The notes: generated by a model from the letters alone, not told the origin. 7,358 bases of DNA from Mycobacterium sp. (GCA_018500005.2 JAHBAP020000227.1:1-7358), one strand, 5' to 3'. Counted from the stretch's first letter, positions 1 through 6,221 are shown. Program-made: numbers and translations.

Positions 1-505
1 CCTTCGGGGCGAGCTGCTGATTCAGCTTCGCGCGCGCAGCACCCACAGCAACCAGGTCTGTGAGCGGCGTACCCGCGGTGCCGGCGACGTTGTAGGTCGC
101 CTTGGTCGCGAAGGCCAGGAAGTCCGCCTCGATGCCGGAGCACAGGACGGCAACGGCGGGCTCGATGTAGTTCTTCGACAGGTTGTCGAATGCGCCCTCG
201 TTGTCGACGGACTGGATCAGCTCCTGCGAGTTGAACCGCATGTCCACGCCGTCCTGAGTCGCGACGGTGATGGTCTGCGTCGCCTCGTCCTGGTCCTTCA
301 CGTCCATGACGCGAGAGCCCTGGCGGCGCTTGTACTGGTTCGGCTCCTTGACACGCAAGGTCGAGCCGTGGGGCTTCTTGCCGCCCTCCAGCTTGAAGCT
401 GGCGTCGAACTGCCGGTCCACCGTGCCGATGAACTGGAGCTTTTCGTGCGCGATCCGCAGCGATTCCTTCGCTACCAGATCGGTCACCTTGAAGATGTTT
501 GACAT
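1..505 (-). CDS. P22-like major coat protein, 3' end beyond the window
   Basis: This is the N-terminal 168 residues of a probable P22 gp5-type coat protein, the subunit that forms the icosahedral shell. The frame is open from the ATG at 505-503 to the window edge. It begins MSNIFKVTDLVAKESL and continues with RIAHEKLQFIGTVDRQFD, GSTLRVKEPNQYKRR, a DGVDMRFNSQELI stretch and NYIEPAVAVL. These resemble the N-terminal part of P22-type coat proteins, which are usually about 400-430 residues, so more than half is missing here. The start is supported by a GAGG motif about 9 bases upstream and by overlap with the scaffold stop codon (TGATG, sharing one base). The gene lies directly after scaffold, the order expected in P22-type phages. 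Family assignment is by recognition of the pattern; the reading frame is seen directly. Confidence 0.88.
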   Translation of the reverse strand, partial: MSNIFKVTDLVAKESLRIAHEKLQFIGTVDRQFDASFKLEGGKKPHGSTLRVKEPNQYKRRQGSRVMDVKDQDEATQTITVATQDGVDMRFNSQELIQSVDNEGAFDNLSKNYIEPAVAVLCSGIEADFLAFATKATYNVAGTAGTPLTDLVAVGAARAKLNQQLAPK

Positions 506-1335
506 CAGAATTTCCCTCGTTTCGCGACCTGCTCGCGACGGCGCTTATCGAATTCGTCGCCGGACAGGTCGAACAGGCTCTTGGCCACCTTCCCCTGCGC
601 CCTGATCTGTTCGATCGGCGCCGGGGCGCTTGACGGTTGCGGCTTGGCCTTGCCCTTGTCTGCAGCGAGCCGCGCCTCGATCCTTCCGATCGCGCGATTC
701 GCCTGCTCGACGCTCATGCGCCCCAGGGCATCTGCTTCGTCCGCGTGGTCCGGGTTGGTGAGGTACTCGATCAGCGCACGCGGGTTGTCGGAATCGAAGA
801 TCGCGTTGGTCGCCGGTCTCGGAGCGCCGCGCGCATCCGTCAGGCCACCGAGTGCGTCATCGAGGTCCGCCGCGTAGGCGTCGAACTTCTCTCTGCCCCA
901 GTCCTTCGCAAGCTGGTTGGCGACGCCGCTGCGGCGCTCAGCATCGGTGCTTTGCTGGGAGGTCGTCAGCGCCTCATCTCTGGCGCGTTCCTCGATCTCT
1001 CTCAGTTGCTTCCGGGTGAGCTGTACGGGCTCGTCATCGTCCTGCGCTGCCGTGTTTGTAGTGCCGCGCGGCTCCTGCGTCGATGCAACTTGTTGCGTCG
1101 ATCCTTTGTGGCCGCCCTCGTACAGACGCCTGGTGAGGTTGTCGACCCTTCGTCGCAGCCGCGCGATCTCGCGCTCCTCGGCGGTCTTCTCCTTCTTCTG
1201 AGGCTCGGGCTGCTTGTCCTCCGTGTTGGCGCCGTCCTCTGCGTCAATGGCGGCGTTCAGCGCCTTGGTCTCTGCGGATGCCTCGGTGCCGGTCTCTGCC
1301 TGGACGGCGGCTGACGCAGCGGTTTCGGTCGTCAT
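505..1335 (-). CDS. Capsid scaffolding protein (P22 gp8-like role)
   Basis: 276-residue, highly charged, Ala/Glu/Arg-rich protein between portal and coat, the usual place of the scaffolding protein in P22-type head modules. The N-terminal 45 residues are acidic and low in complexity. Residues about 47-75 (starting KKEKTAEEREIARLRRRV) look like a short coiled coil. Residues about 104-125 form a second charged helix. Residues about 180-225 contain NPRALIEYLTNPDHADEA and RMSVEQANRAIGRIEARL, a pattern I associate with phage scaffold-like proteins. The end is a basic helix (LFDLSGDEFDKRRREQVAKR, about 254-273), comparable in position and charge to the coat-binding C-terminal helices of P22 gp8 (303 residues). 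The ATG lies 6 bases after the portal stop, with GGAG 9 bases upstream. Role is inferred from context and composition; there is no enzymatic motif. Confidence 0.8.
   Translation of the reverse strand: MTTETAASAAVQAETGTEASAETKALNAAIDAEDGANTEDKQPEPQKKEKTAEEREIARLRRRVDNLTRRLYEGGHKGSTQQVASTQEPRGTTNTAAQDDDEPVQLTRKQLREIEERARDEALTTSQQSTDAERRSGVANQLAKDWGREKFDAYAADLDDALGGLTDARGAPRPATNAIFDSDNPRALIEYLTNPDHADEADALGRMSVEQANRAIGRIEARLAADKGKAKPQPSSAPAPIEQIRAQGKVAKSLFDLSGDEFDKRRREQVAKRGKF
513..518 (-). promoter_or_regulatory. Ribosome binding site of coat gene
   Basis: GAGGGA on the minus strand ends about 7 bases before the coat ATG (505-503). It lies inside the last codons of the scaffold gene. It fixes the coat start and suggests that the coat, needed in hundreds of copies, is initiated by its own strong site as well as by coupling to scaffold. 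Confidence 0.6.
1080..1101. repeat. Imperfect dyad inside the scaffold gene
   Basis: Arms 1080-1089 and 1092-1101 pair at 9 of 10 positions around a 2-base centre (CGATGCAAC ... GTTGCGTCG). It falls within codons for GSTQQVAST, which partly explains the symmetry. A 2-base loop is too short for a good hairpin, so if it matters it would be as a protein-binding dyad. Probably incidental. Confidence 0.25.
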
Positions 1336-1341
1336 GCGGGG

Positions 1342-3525
1342 TCACTCCACGGTTTGCGGTTCTGGTTCCAACGCCATGCCGTCGTCGCCCGGCGGCTGGA
1401 TGTCTGGCGGCATGCCCGCCCCGGGCTCTGCCGGAGGCGCGTCATCGGCCGGCGGACCGGCGTCACCAGGCGTCCCGGGCTCCGGCTGCTGCAGGATGGC
1501 CAGCACGGCCTGGTGAGCGATCGCCGCGACCTGGTCGGGCGTCAGAGCGGTGCCCATGACCTGCAGGCGCTTGGTCCTGGCGTCGTAGGCCTTGATCGCG
1601 ATCTCGTCTTCCTTGACGGCGGACTCAGCCTTCAGCTTCTCGACCTCGGCCTGGGCTTCGTCGGCGTCCTGCTGGGCATCGCGCGCCAGCGTGGTCGCCT
1701 CCTCCAGAGCCTGCTTGAGCTGGTCGTTCTGCGCCTTGAGGGTTGCCGTGGTCTCTGTCTGGTCCGGCTGCAGGATCGCCTTGACTGGATCCGGCGCGAC
1801 AGCGGTCAGCACCTGTGCCAGCTTGTCGGCGTGCGGCACATCCAGCGTCTGCGCCCACAGCGGGGCGATCGCCGGCATCATCTGCGGGTTCGCCCGCATC
1901 ATCTCGGTGTAGGCCTGCTGCGCCTGCTGGCGCTGCGTGGAGAAGCTGGCCCCGGCCACAATGCGGACGTCGTACTTGCCGACGTTGGGGTTGATCGACA
2001 GCCCGCCTTCGCTCTCAGCGAACGCCTGCTCCTGCTCCGGGTCGATCGTGACCCGGCCCGGCGTCTGGTCTATCCCGAGGATCCGCAGTTGACGCTTCGT
2101 GTCGATCAGCCGCGGGATCATCTCCATGCACAGCTTGCCGACCTGCCCCAGGCTCGCGGCCAGGTGCGCAGGGAAGTGGCTCGTGCTGGCCTCGCCCTGC
2201 TCCTTCCGGTTCTCGATCGCGACGCCGCTGGTCTCGTTGCTTGGGGCTCCGAGGTTGGCCTGGTACATCCCAAGTGCAGCCTGGATGTCCTCGCGCGCCT
2301 GCATCGCGCCCTGGACGTGATTGCGCAGGTCCACCGCCAGCGGCATGCGTGACGGCGGCGAGACGACCCTGTTGTGCTCGGCGTCCCAGTCCTGATATGG
2401 CAGGGTCGCCCGCGACTCGACGGATGCGCGGTCCCACAGCCTCTTGATGTTCTCGTCAGCCCCGTAGGCTGACATCGGCATCAGCCACGGGGCCTTGGGC
2501 GCCTGGCTCATCAGCGCCCTGATCTCGCTGACGTGGTAGTTGTAGGCCTGCTGCGGCTGCCTGGCGCGGCGCGGGATGCCGCAGTAGGTCATCCGGCCGC
2601 CCGCCCAGCCGACGTAGCCGTACACCGGGATCAGCCCAATGCCGCTTGCCGGGTACTCAACCTCCTCCGTCAGCACCTCTGCCCCGGACATGCGGCACCA
2701 CTTCACGCAGCGGTACTTGTCGCGGTAGGTCCGGCCAGTCTTCAGGCGCGGGTCGCGTTGCAACGCCGTCTGGAACTCGTCCTCCGACAGCGCAGCATCG
2801 TTGCCGTCAGCATCGGTGAACGCCACCATCGTGCGCGCCTGCTCGACGACCAGCCATTGCTGCACGACCAGGATGGACTTGCGCTCGTCCTTGGAATCGG
2901 TGCGCTCACCGGTGTCGAAGCTGACCTTCTCCGCCTTGTCGCCGAACTGCCTCTCAAATGCGCGCTCGCTGAGCGGCTCCTGCAGCCACCCGCACGTCGC
3001 ATCGGACCCGTCCAGCTCTGTGGACCATGCGTCGAACACCACACGCAGCGGGTCGCCCTCGCTGCTGATGCGCGGCTCCTGGTAGCCCAGGGCGCGATCG
3101 ATGTAGTCGGGCAAGACGATGAGATACCCGACGCCTGCGCGAGCCGCCGATGTCAGCGCCCTGGCGTAGTGCTGCTGCGCCCGGCTGGTGTGCTCGATGT
3201 GGCGGAAAAACCCGTCGAGCTGCTCTGCCACCCTGCGATCAGCGCCACCATCGACTGGGATGGCATGCAGGGCCGGCGGCCGCTGCTCGACCTGGCCGGC
3301 TACGTTGGCGACGTACTGGCCGGTCTGGTCCATGACCAGGCATGGCCGTGCGCCACCCGGGTCCGTCTCACGCTCTGCCTTCTCGGCGGCGTCCCACTGC
3401 TGCGGGTCGCTGGGGTCAGAGAACGCCAGGTCCTGCTCGATCTGGCGGCGCTGATCCCCGGCCGCCTCAAGCTGCTCCCGATACCGCTCTCTGGCCTCGC
3501 TGACGGTGTCTGCCACGCGCGCCAC
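1342..3525 (-). CDS. Portal protein, P22 gp1-like
   Basis: 727-residue protein, almost the length of P22 gp1 (725). The portal is a dodecameric ring at one capsid vertex, through which the terminase pumps DNA and to which the tail attaches. The N-terminal region is acidic and helical (AREREYREQLEAAG-like residues near 10-25). The central part carries stretches typical of this family: ARPCLVMDQTGQYVANVAGQ, RAGVGYLIVLPDYID, DPLRVVFDAWSTELDGSDA, and further on GIGLIPVYGYVGW and LGAPSNETSGVAIENRKEQG. Residues about 588-657 form a long charged coiled-coil-like helix, plausibly the C-terminal barrel. The last about 49 residues are Pro-, Gly- and acid-rich and probably disordered. The start is the GTG at 3525-3523; an in-frame TAG lies about 30 bases upstream, and the next possible start is a GTG three codons inside. 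The GGGAGAG motif is 15 bases upstream, an unusually long spacing. Confidence 0.92.
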   Translation of the reverse strand: MARVADTVSEARERYREQLEAAGDQRRQIEQDLAFSDPSDPQQWDAAEKAERETDPGGARPCLVMDQTGQYVANVAGQVEQRPPALHAIPVDGGADRRVAEQLDGFFRHIEHTSRAQQHYARALTSAARAGVGYLIVLPDYIDRALGYQEPRISSEGDPLRVVFDAWSTELDGSDATCGWLQEPLSERAFERQFGDKAEKVSFDTGERTDSKDERKSILVVQQWLVVEQARTMVAFTDADGNDAALSEDEFQTALQRDPRLKTGRTYRDKYRCVKWCRMSGAEVLTEEVEYPASGIGLIPVYGYVGWAGGRMTYCGIPRRARQPQQAYNYHVSEIRALMSQAPKAPWLMPMSAYGADENIKRLWDRASVESRATLPYQDWDAEHNRVVSPPSRMPLAVDLRNHVQGAMQAREDIQAALGMYQANLGAPSNETSGVAIENRKEQGEASTSHFPAHLAASLGQVGKLCMEMIPRLIDTKRQLRILGIDQTPGRVTIDPEQEQAFAESEGGLSINPNVGKYDVRIVAGASFSTQRQQAQQAYTEMMRANPQMMPAIAPLWAQTLDVPHADKLAQVLTAVAPDPVKAILQPDQTETTATLKAQNDQLKQALEEATTLARDAQQDADEAQAEVEKLKAESAVKEDEIAIKAYDARTKRLQVMGTALTPDQVAAIAHQAVLAILQQPEPGTPGDAGPPADDAPPAEPGAGMPPDIQPPGDDGMALEPEPQTVE
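1345..1348 (-). promoter_or_regulatory. Ribosome binding site of scaffold gene
   Basis: GGAG on the minus strand, 9 bases before the ATG at 1335. It sits in the last sense codons of the portal gene (GTG GAG TGA), so scaffold initiation is probably coupled to portal termination. Confidence 0.55.
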
Positions 3526-3540
3526 TGTGGTGAGCGCAGC

Positions 3541-3547
3541 CTCTCCC
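3541..3547 (-). promoter_or_regulatory. Possible ribosome binding site for portal, distant
   Basis: GGGAGAG on the minus strand in the 42-base gap between large terminase and portal. It is the only purine-rich candidate, but 15 bases separate it from the GTG start, beyond the usual 5-10. No in-frame ATG, GTG or TTG lies closer, so either spacing is poor and portal expression is kept low, or the true signal is different. Confidence 0.35.
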
Positions 3548-3551
3548 GTCT

Positions 3552-3567
3552 ATGCAACACCTTGCAT
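3552..3567 (-). repeat. Perfect inverted repeat after terL stop
   Basis: ATGCAA-GGTG-TTGCAT: 6-base arms around a 4-base loop, beginning immediately after the TAG stop codon of the large terminase (3570-3568). It occupies more than a third of the only intergenic gap in the packaging module. There is no T-run after it, so it is not a standard intrinsic terminator. In mRNA it could form a small hairpin. The same bases also spell a five-codon reading frame, ATG CAA GGT GTT GCA TAG. Confidence 0.5.
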
Positions 3568-4887
3568 CTACACCCTTGATCCCGAAGCCGCGGAGGTGGT
3601 GAAGTCGAGCGTGACCGCCTTCTTCGGCGGCTGGTGCACGACGCACATCAGCCCGAACGCATCGGCGGCATGGCTGGCCCAGTCGTGGTTCGGCCCGAGC
3701 CCGATGCCGCGCTCCTGGTCTCGCTTCTCGTGGTACCAGCCCAGCGCATCGAGCCCAGCCTGGCAGCGCTCCTTGTCGAACCACATCGACGGGAACAGCC
3801 TGCGGCCCTCCTGGATGCGCGCCATCGCAGCGCCCTTGCCCTGGTTCGGCACCACGGTGACCTTGTACCCGGCCGACCGCAGCGCCGACGCATAGGACAC
3901 GTCGTGCACCTTGTCCTGCGTGTCGCCGTCGTGCGGCAGCCAGATCTGCGCCACGTCCGGCGTGTATCCGCGGCCGCGCATCCATGCCAGGTGCGCCGAC
4001 GATGGCTGCCCCACTGCCTCGTAGTAGTCCAGCACCCGGATCTCCAGGCCGATGAACTGAGCCACCCAGATCGTGAACGCGTCAGCCCTGGCGCCGGTGC
4101 CGCCGATGTCGCAGAACAGCCTGTACGTCATCAGCGGGTCTGCCCCGACGCGACCGATACGCTGGGCCGCCCTGGCAGCGGTGATGCACGATGCGTAGTA
4201 GGCGCCCTCCACAACCGAGGCGTACTCGCCCTCCCAGATGTGGCCGTACTGGTCGGGCCGCTCCTTCAGGTCGCGCTGCCGCTGGCGCTCCAGCTTGTCC
4301 GGGAACCATGGGTTGTCGCGCCAGTTCAGTTCAACAACCCGCACCATCGGGTCTGTCGAATTGCGGAACCGCGTCTCCACCGGCGCGTTCTTGCGCTTCG
4401 GGTTCCACGTCACCCACAGCTCAGCGTGCCAGCCCTCCCCCTCCTCCCGCAGCGTCGGCAGCAGAACCGTCCACGCCTCGTCTGTGACTGGCTCGGCCTC
4501 GTCCACCCAGCACAGCAGGATGCGGCCCTTGGACTTGATCGATGCGATGTTGCGATCGAGGCCGGCAAAAGAGAACTCGATGCGACCGTCACGGCTCTTG
4601 ATGTACTTGTCGCCGACCTCGTAGTAGGCCGAGAGGAACGCCTCTTCCTCGATGGCGCGCTTGCACTCCTCAAGGCTGGAATCGTCCAGCGAGTTCATGT
4701 ACTGCCGGCCGCATAGGAGCTGGCCACTGATGCCGGCGGAGCCGAACTCGAATCCGCGGATCGCAACCATCTTGGCGAAGCTGCGTGTCCTTGCAGAGCC
4801 CCGCCCGCCGTCGGCGCCGCGCACGTCCGCCGGGCCGAAGAACAGCGGCCTCAGCTTCTCGGGCAGCTTGACCTGGACGGTTGTCAC
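3568..4887 (-). CDS. terL: Terminase large subunit (packaging ATPase and nuclease)
   Basis: 439-residue motor protein that cuts concatemeric phage DNA and drives it through the portal. The N-terminal ATPase domain has a Walker A-type loop GGRGSART at residues 27-34, where Arg33 (codon AGG) stands in place of the usual Lys. Walker B is ILLCWVDEAE, with Asp129 and Glu130. The coupling motif is LWVTWNPK at 157-164. The C-terminal RNase H-like nuclease domain shows three acidic positions: Asp260 in FCDIGGTG, Asp320 in LPHDGDTQ, and Asp402 or Asp409 in HDWASHAADAFG. The pattern suits the PBSX-type/Terminase_3-like group. The start chosen is the GTG at 4887, which overlaps the previous stop (GTGA); no ATG fits, since upstream in-frame sequence runs inside the neighbouring gene and lacks terminase character. 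The length is slightly short compared with P22 gp2 (499), mainly because only 26 residues precede the Walker loop. It ends in TAG. Confidence 0.95.
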   Translation of the reverse strand: MTTVQVKLPEKLRPLFFGPADVRGADGGRGSARTRSFAKMVAIRGFEFGSAGISGQLLCGRQYMNSLDDSSLEECKRAIEEEAFLSAYYEVGDKYIKSRDGRIEFSFAGLDRNIASIKSKGRILLCWVDEAEPVTDEAWTVLLPTLREEGEGWHAELWVTWNPKRKNAPVETRFRNSTDPMVRVVELNWRDNPWFPDKLERQRQRDLKERPDQYGHIWEGEYASVVEGAYYASCITAARAAQRIGRVGADPLMTYRLFCDIGGTGARADAFTIWVAQFIGLEIRVLDYYEAVGQPSSAHLAWMRGRGYTPDVAQIWLPHDGDTQDKVHDVSYASALRSAGYKVTVVPNQGKGAAMARIQEGRRLFPSMWFDKERCQAGLDALGWYHEKRDQERGIGLGPNHDWASHAADAFGLMCVVHQPPKKAVTLDFTTSAASGSRV

Positions 4888-5120
4888 GTCAGCTTTCGCG
4901 CCACGTACCGGTCGATCGCGCCGGCCACGTCTGGGTGCCCCATCCACTCCAGCACGATGCGGTTCAGCTCCACATCGCACGTGATGCAGAGCGGGCGCCA
5001 GTTGTTGTTGTCAGCGCAGGCAGACCACTGCTCGGACGGGGCGCCGCCGCAGCGAATGCACCTCAGGCGCGCGATGCCGACGCGGGTGTATGGATCGCGG
5101 CGCTTGGTGGCCCAGCTCAT
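4884..5120 (-). CDS. Small four-cysteine zinc-binding protein upstream of terL
   Basis: 78 residues. Two CxxC pairs, CIRCG at about residues 21-24 and CITC at about 45-48, separated by a SEQWSACADNNNWRPL stretch, form a probable zinc ribbon or HNH-type fold without the catalytic histidines. The remainder (ELNRIVLEWMGHPDVAGAID) is helical. I recognise this pattern from small uncharacterised phage proteins that sit next to terminase genes, but know no proven function. The start ATG at 5120 overlaps the previous stop (ATGA), with GAGGG 4 bases upstream; its own stop overlaps the terL GTG (GTGA). The position suggests a packaging accessory, perhaps a DNA-binding partner of the terminase; this is inference. 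Confidence 0.82.
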   Translation of the reverse strand: MSWATKRRDPYTRVGIARLRCIRCGGAPSEQWSACADNNNWRPLCITCDVELNRIVLEWMGHPDVAGAIDRYVARKLT

Positions 5121-5323
5121 CGCGCCCTCGCTGCGCGTTTCCTGGCCGCCTCTGCCGCCCGCGCCTCCGGGCTTGCCTTGCGAGCCCTGTACGCGGCCTG
5201 CTTGATGGCGTCGCGGCTCCGTTGTCCGTTACCGGCGGCTGGATTCTTCGTGTCCGTTACCGCCGGGGCGCAATGCGGCTCATGCACCCGCATGCAGACC
5301 TTGCAGCGCGATGCGGCCTTCAT
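5117..5323 (-). CDS. 68-residue Cys/Arg/Ala-rich basic protein, unknown
   Basis: The N-terminus has CKVCMRVHEPHC (about residues 7-18), a possible small metal-binding knot with three Cys and two His. It is followed by a loop and a strongly basic helix (YRARKASPEARAAEAARKRA) that probably contacts nucleic acid. There is no recognised family. Both ends are 4-base ATGA overlaps with its neighbours, which argues that it is a real translated gene even though composition is biased. The ribosome site is weak (GGTGG about 8 bases upstream), so translation probably depends on coupling. It lies between the candidate small terminase and the four-cysteine protein, so a packaging-related role is possible. 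Confidence 0.68.
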   Translation of the reverse strand: MKAASRCKVCMRVHEPHCAPAVTDTKNPAAGNGQRSRDAIKQAAYRARKASPEARAAEAARKRAARAR

Positions 5324-5601
5324 TTCGGCGCCACCCCGACCACCTCGATGCGAGTCACACTCTGCACCGGCCCTCCGCCCTCCCCGGTCACCTGCAGAGG
5401 CAGCACCTTGCCAACCAGGGCGAGGAATGGCCCGGGGTGCGACCGCGCCACGCCCTGCAGGTACTCGACCCCGCCTGCGCCATCCAGCGCCTGCAGGATC
5501 ATTTCCTTCAGCTCGCTGGTCAGCTTGTTGGGGACGCCTTTCTTTCGGCCTGCGCCTGGTCGCTTGCCACCGCGGGTTGATTTAGGTCGATTGTTTGTCA
5601 T
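5320..5601 (-). CDS. Probable terminase small subunit-like DNA-binding protein
   Basis: 93 residues. The N-terminus is basic and Gly-rich (STRGGKRPGAGRKKGVPNKL, residues about 8-27), a DNA-binding tail of the kind seen in phage proteins encoded near terminase. It is followed by a helical region (LKEMILQALDGAGGVEYL) and the recognisable block HPGPFLALVGKVLPLQVTGE. Proteins of this build are often found just before the large terminase and are taken as the small terminase, which recognises the packaging site; I have not seen direct proof for this form. The start at 5601 is preferred over an ATG 8 codons upstream because it makes an ATGA overlap with the preceding 42-residue gene. The stop overlaps the next ATG in the same way. 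Two small genes separate it from terL, which is less usual for terS-terL pairs. Confidence 0.72.
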   Translation of the reverse strand: MTNNRPKSTRGGKRPGAGRKKGVPNKLTSELKEMILQALDGAGGVEYLQGVARSHPGPFLALVGKVLPLQVTGEGGGPVQSVTRIEVVGVAPK

Positions 5602-5726
5602 GGCAAGAACTCTCGCTCCATCCACGTCTTGAGCGTGTCGTCACGCGCGCACGCCAGCACGAACGCCACCACGATCAACACCCAGGCGGCAACCTTGAAC
5701 GGCCAGGCCAGCAGTCTCCCGATCAC
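5598..5726 (-). CDS. 42-residue single-span membrane protein, GTG start
   Basis: A short frame starting GTG at 5726-5724 and ending TGA at 5600-5598. The protein starts (M/V)IGRLLAWPFKVAAW, continues with the hydrophobic run VLIVVAFVLACA (about residues 16-27), and ends with a charged tail (RDDTLKTWMEREFLP). This is one predicted transmembrane helix with an N-terminal Arg/Lys and an acidic/mixed C-terminus. The GTG overlaps the winged-helix stop (GTGA), GAGG lies 5 bases upstream, and the TGA overlaps the next ATG (ATGA). Coding overlaps at both ends plus a ribosome site strongly suggest a real gene. The function is unknown. It could act at the host membrane, but it is not near lysis genes, so calling it a holin would be unsupported. 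Confidence 0.7.
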   Translation of the reverse strand: MIGRLLAWPFKVAAWVLIVVAFVLACARDDTLKTWMEREFLP

Positions 5727-5944
5727 AAGTGCCTCTCTTCCTCACGCGCGATCCCGCGCTCACGCCTGCGCACGACATGCACGCTCTCCAGGTCGCCGGC
5801 CTCGATGAGGTCGTACACCGCTCTGCGGGCCGTCCACAGCGTGCAACCGAACTTGCTCTGCAACATCGCGAATGTCAGCTCCTCCTCCGGGTTCGCGGCA
5901 AAGAAGGCTCGAATGCGTTGCACCACACCGTCTTGCCGCGCCAT
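5723..5944 (-). CDS. Small winged-helix DNA-binding protein
   Basis: 73 residues. Residues about 7-52 (VVQRIRAFFAANPEEELTF, then a helix to LQSKFGC, then TLWTARRAVYDLIEAGDLE) have the helix / helix-turn-helix / recognition-helix pattern of a winged helix, with the wing near GDLESVHVVRR. The C-terminus is a charged RRRERGIAREEERHL tail. The likely role is a local transcription regulator; the target is not visible. The start ATG at 5944 is 6 bases after the previous stop, with GGAG 9 bases upstream, and the stop overlaps the GTG of the membrane protein gene. It is unusual in that a regulator is embedded within the packaging-proximal operon. Confidence 0.72.
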   Translation of the reverse strand: MARQDGVVQRIRAFFAANPEEELTFAMLQSKFGCTLWTARRAVYDLIEAGDLESVHVVRRRERGIAREEERHL

Positions 5945-5950
5945 GTCGTC

Positions 5951-6217
5951 TCACTCCGCCAGTTCGTAGATCCGACCGAACGATTCGTCGGCGACGCAGG
6001 TCACGCTGCCGCACTCGTCCGCCACAAGCCACATGCCGGGCTGTGGCTTGTGGACGCCATGCCAGTACTGGGACATCACGACCGGGGCAGCGTCGGCCAG
6101 CACGATCTCAGGCCGCCATGGGCTGTTGGGCTGGCTGGTGTCGCGGATCTCGAGGATCTTGGACGCCCGGACGGTGCTGCCGTTGTCACTGCGGCGGTAC
6201 AGCTTTGGTTCGCTCAT
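5951..6217 (-). CDS. 88-residue uncharacterised phage protein
   Basis: No catalytic motif is visible. The sequence reads as a compact mixed alpha/beta protein: STVRASKILEIRDTS, then EIVLADAAPVVMSQYWHG, then KPQPGMWLVADECGSVTCVA and FGRIYELAE. The layout (surface V-x-A-x-K-I, then a strand, a P-x-x-G-x-W/Y segment and a terminal F-x-x-x-Y) resembles small phage proteins of unknown function that I have seen annotated in many tailed phages; this is a weak impression. The start chosen is the second ATG at 6217, because AAAGGAG lies 4 bases upstream of it. The first in-frame ATG (6259) would overlap the previous gene and lacks a site. Confidence 0.7.
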   Translation of the reverse strand: MSEPKLYRRSDNGSTVRASKILEIRDTSQPNSPWRPEIVLADAAPVVMSQYWHGVHKPQPGMWLVADECGSVTCVADESFGRIYELAE

Positions 6218-6221
6218 GGTG

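Noticed and set aside
637..1314. 225-residue plus-strand frame opposite the scaffold gene
   Set aside because: Antisense shadow; the Leu/Arg-rich translation lacks features of a real protein and scaffold has good position and ribosome site.
1354..2352. 332-residue plus-strand reading frame opposite the portal gene
   Set aside because: It lies fully antisense to a well-recognised portal gene. Long antisense frames are expected in GC-rich DNA with G/C at third positions, and the product is Arg/Leu-rich with no motif.
3552..3567. Intrinsic terminator between terL and portal
   Set aside because: Six-base stem only and no following T-run on the minus strand; head genes downstream must be transcribed.
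2533..3579. 348-residue plus-strand frame opposite the portal start
   Set aside because: Same antisense shadow effect; no ribosome site or family resemblance.
3634..4716. 360-residue plus-strand frame opposite the large terminase
   Set aside because: Antisense to terL with all its motifs; composition is that of a reversed GC-rich gene.
4888..4980. ATG start for the large terminase at 4980
   Set aside because: The extra 31 residues are Arg-rich shadow of the four-cysteine gene; the GTG at 4887 overlaps that gene's stop.
4881..5585. 234-residue plus-strand frame across the small genes before terL
   Set aside because: It spans three minus-strand genes joined by exact stop-start overlaps, which are much stronger evidence.
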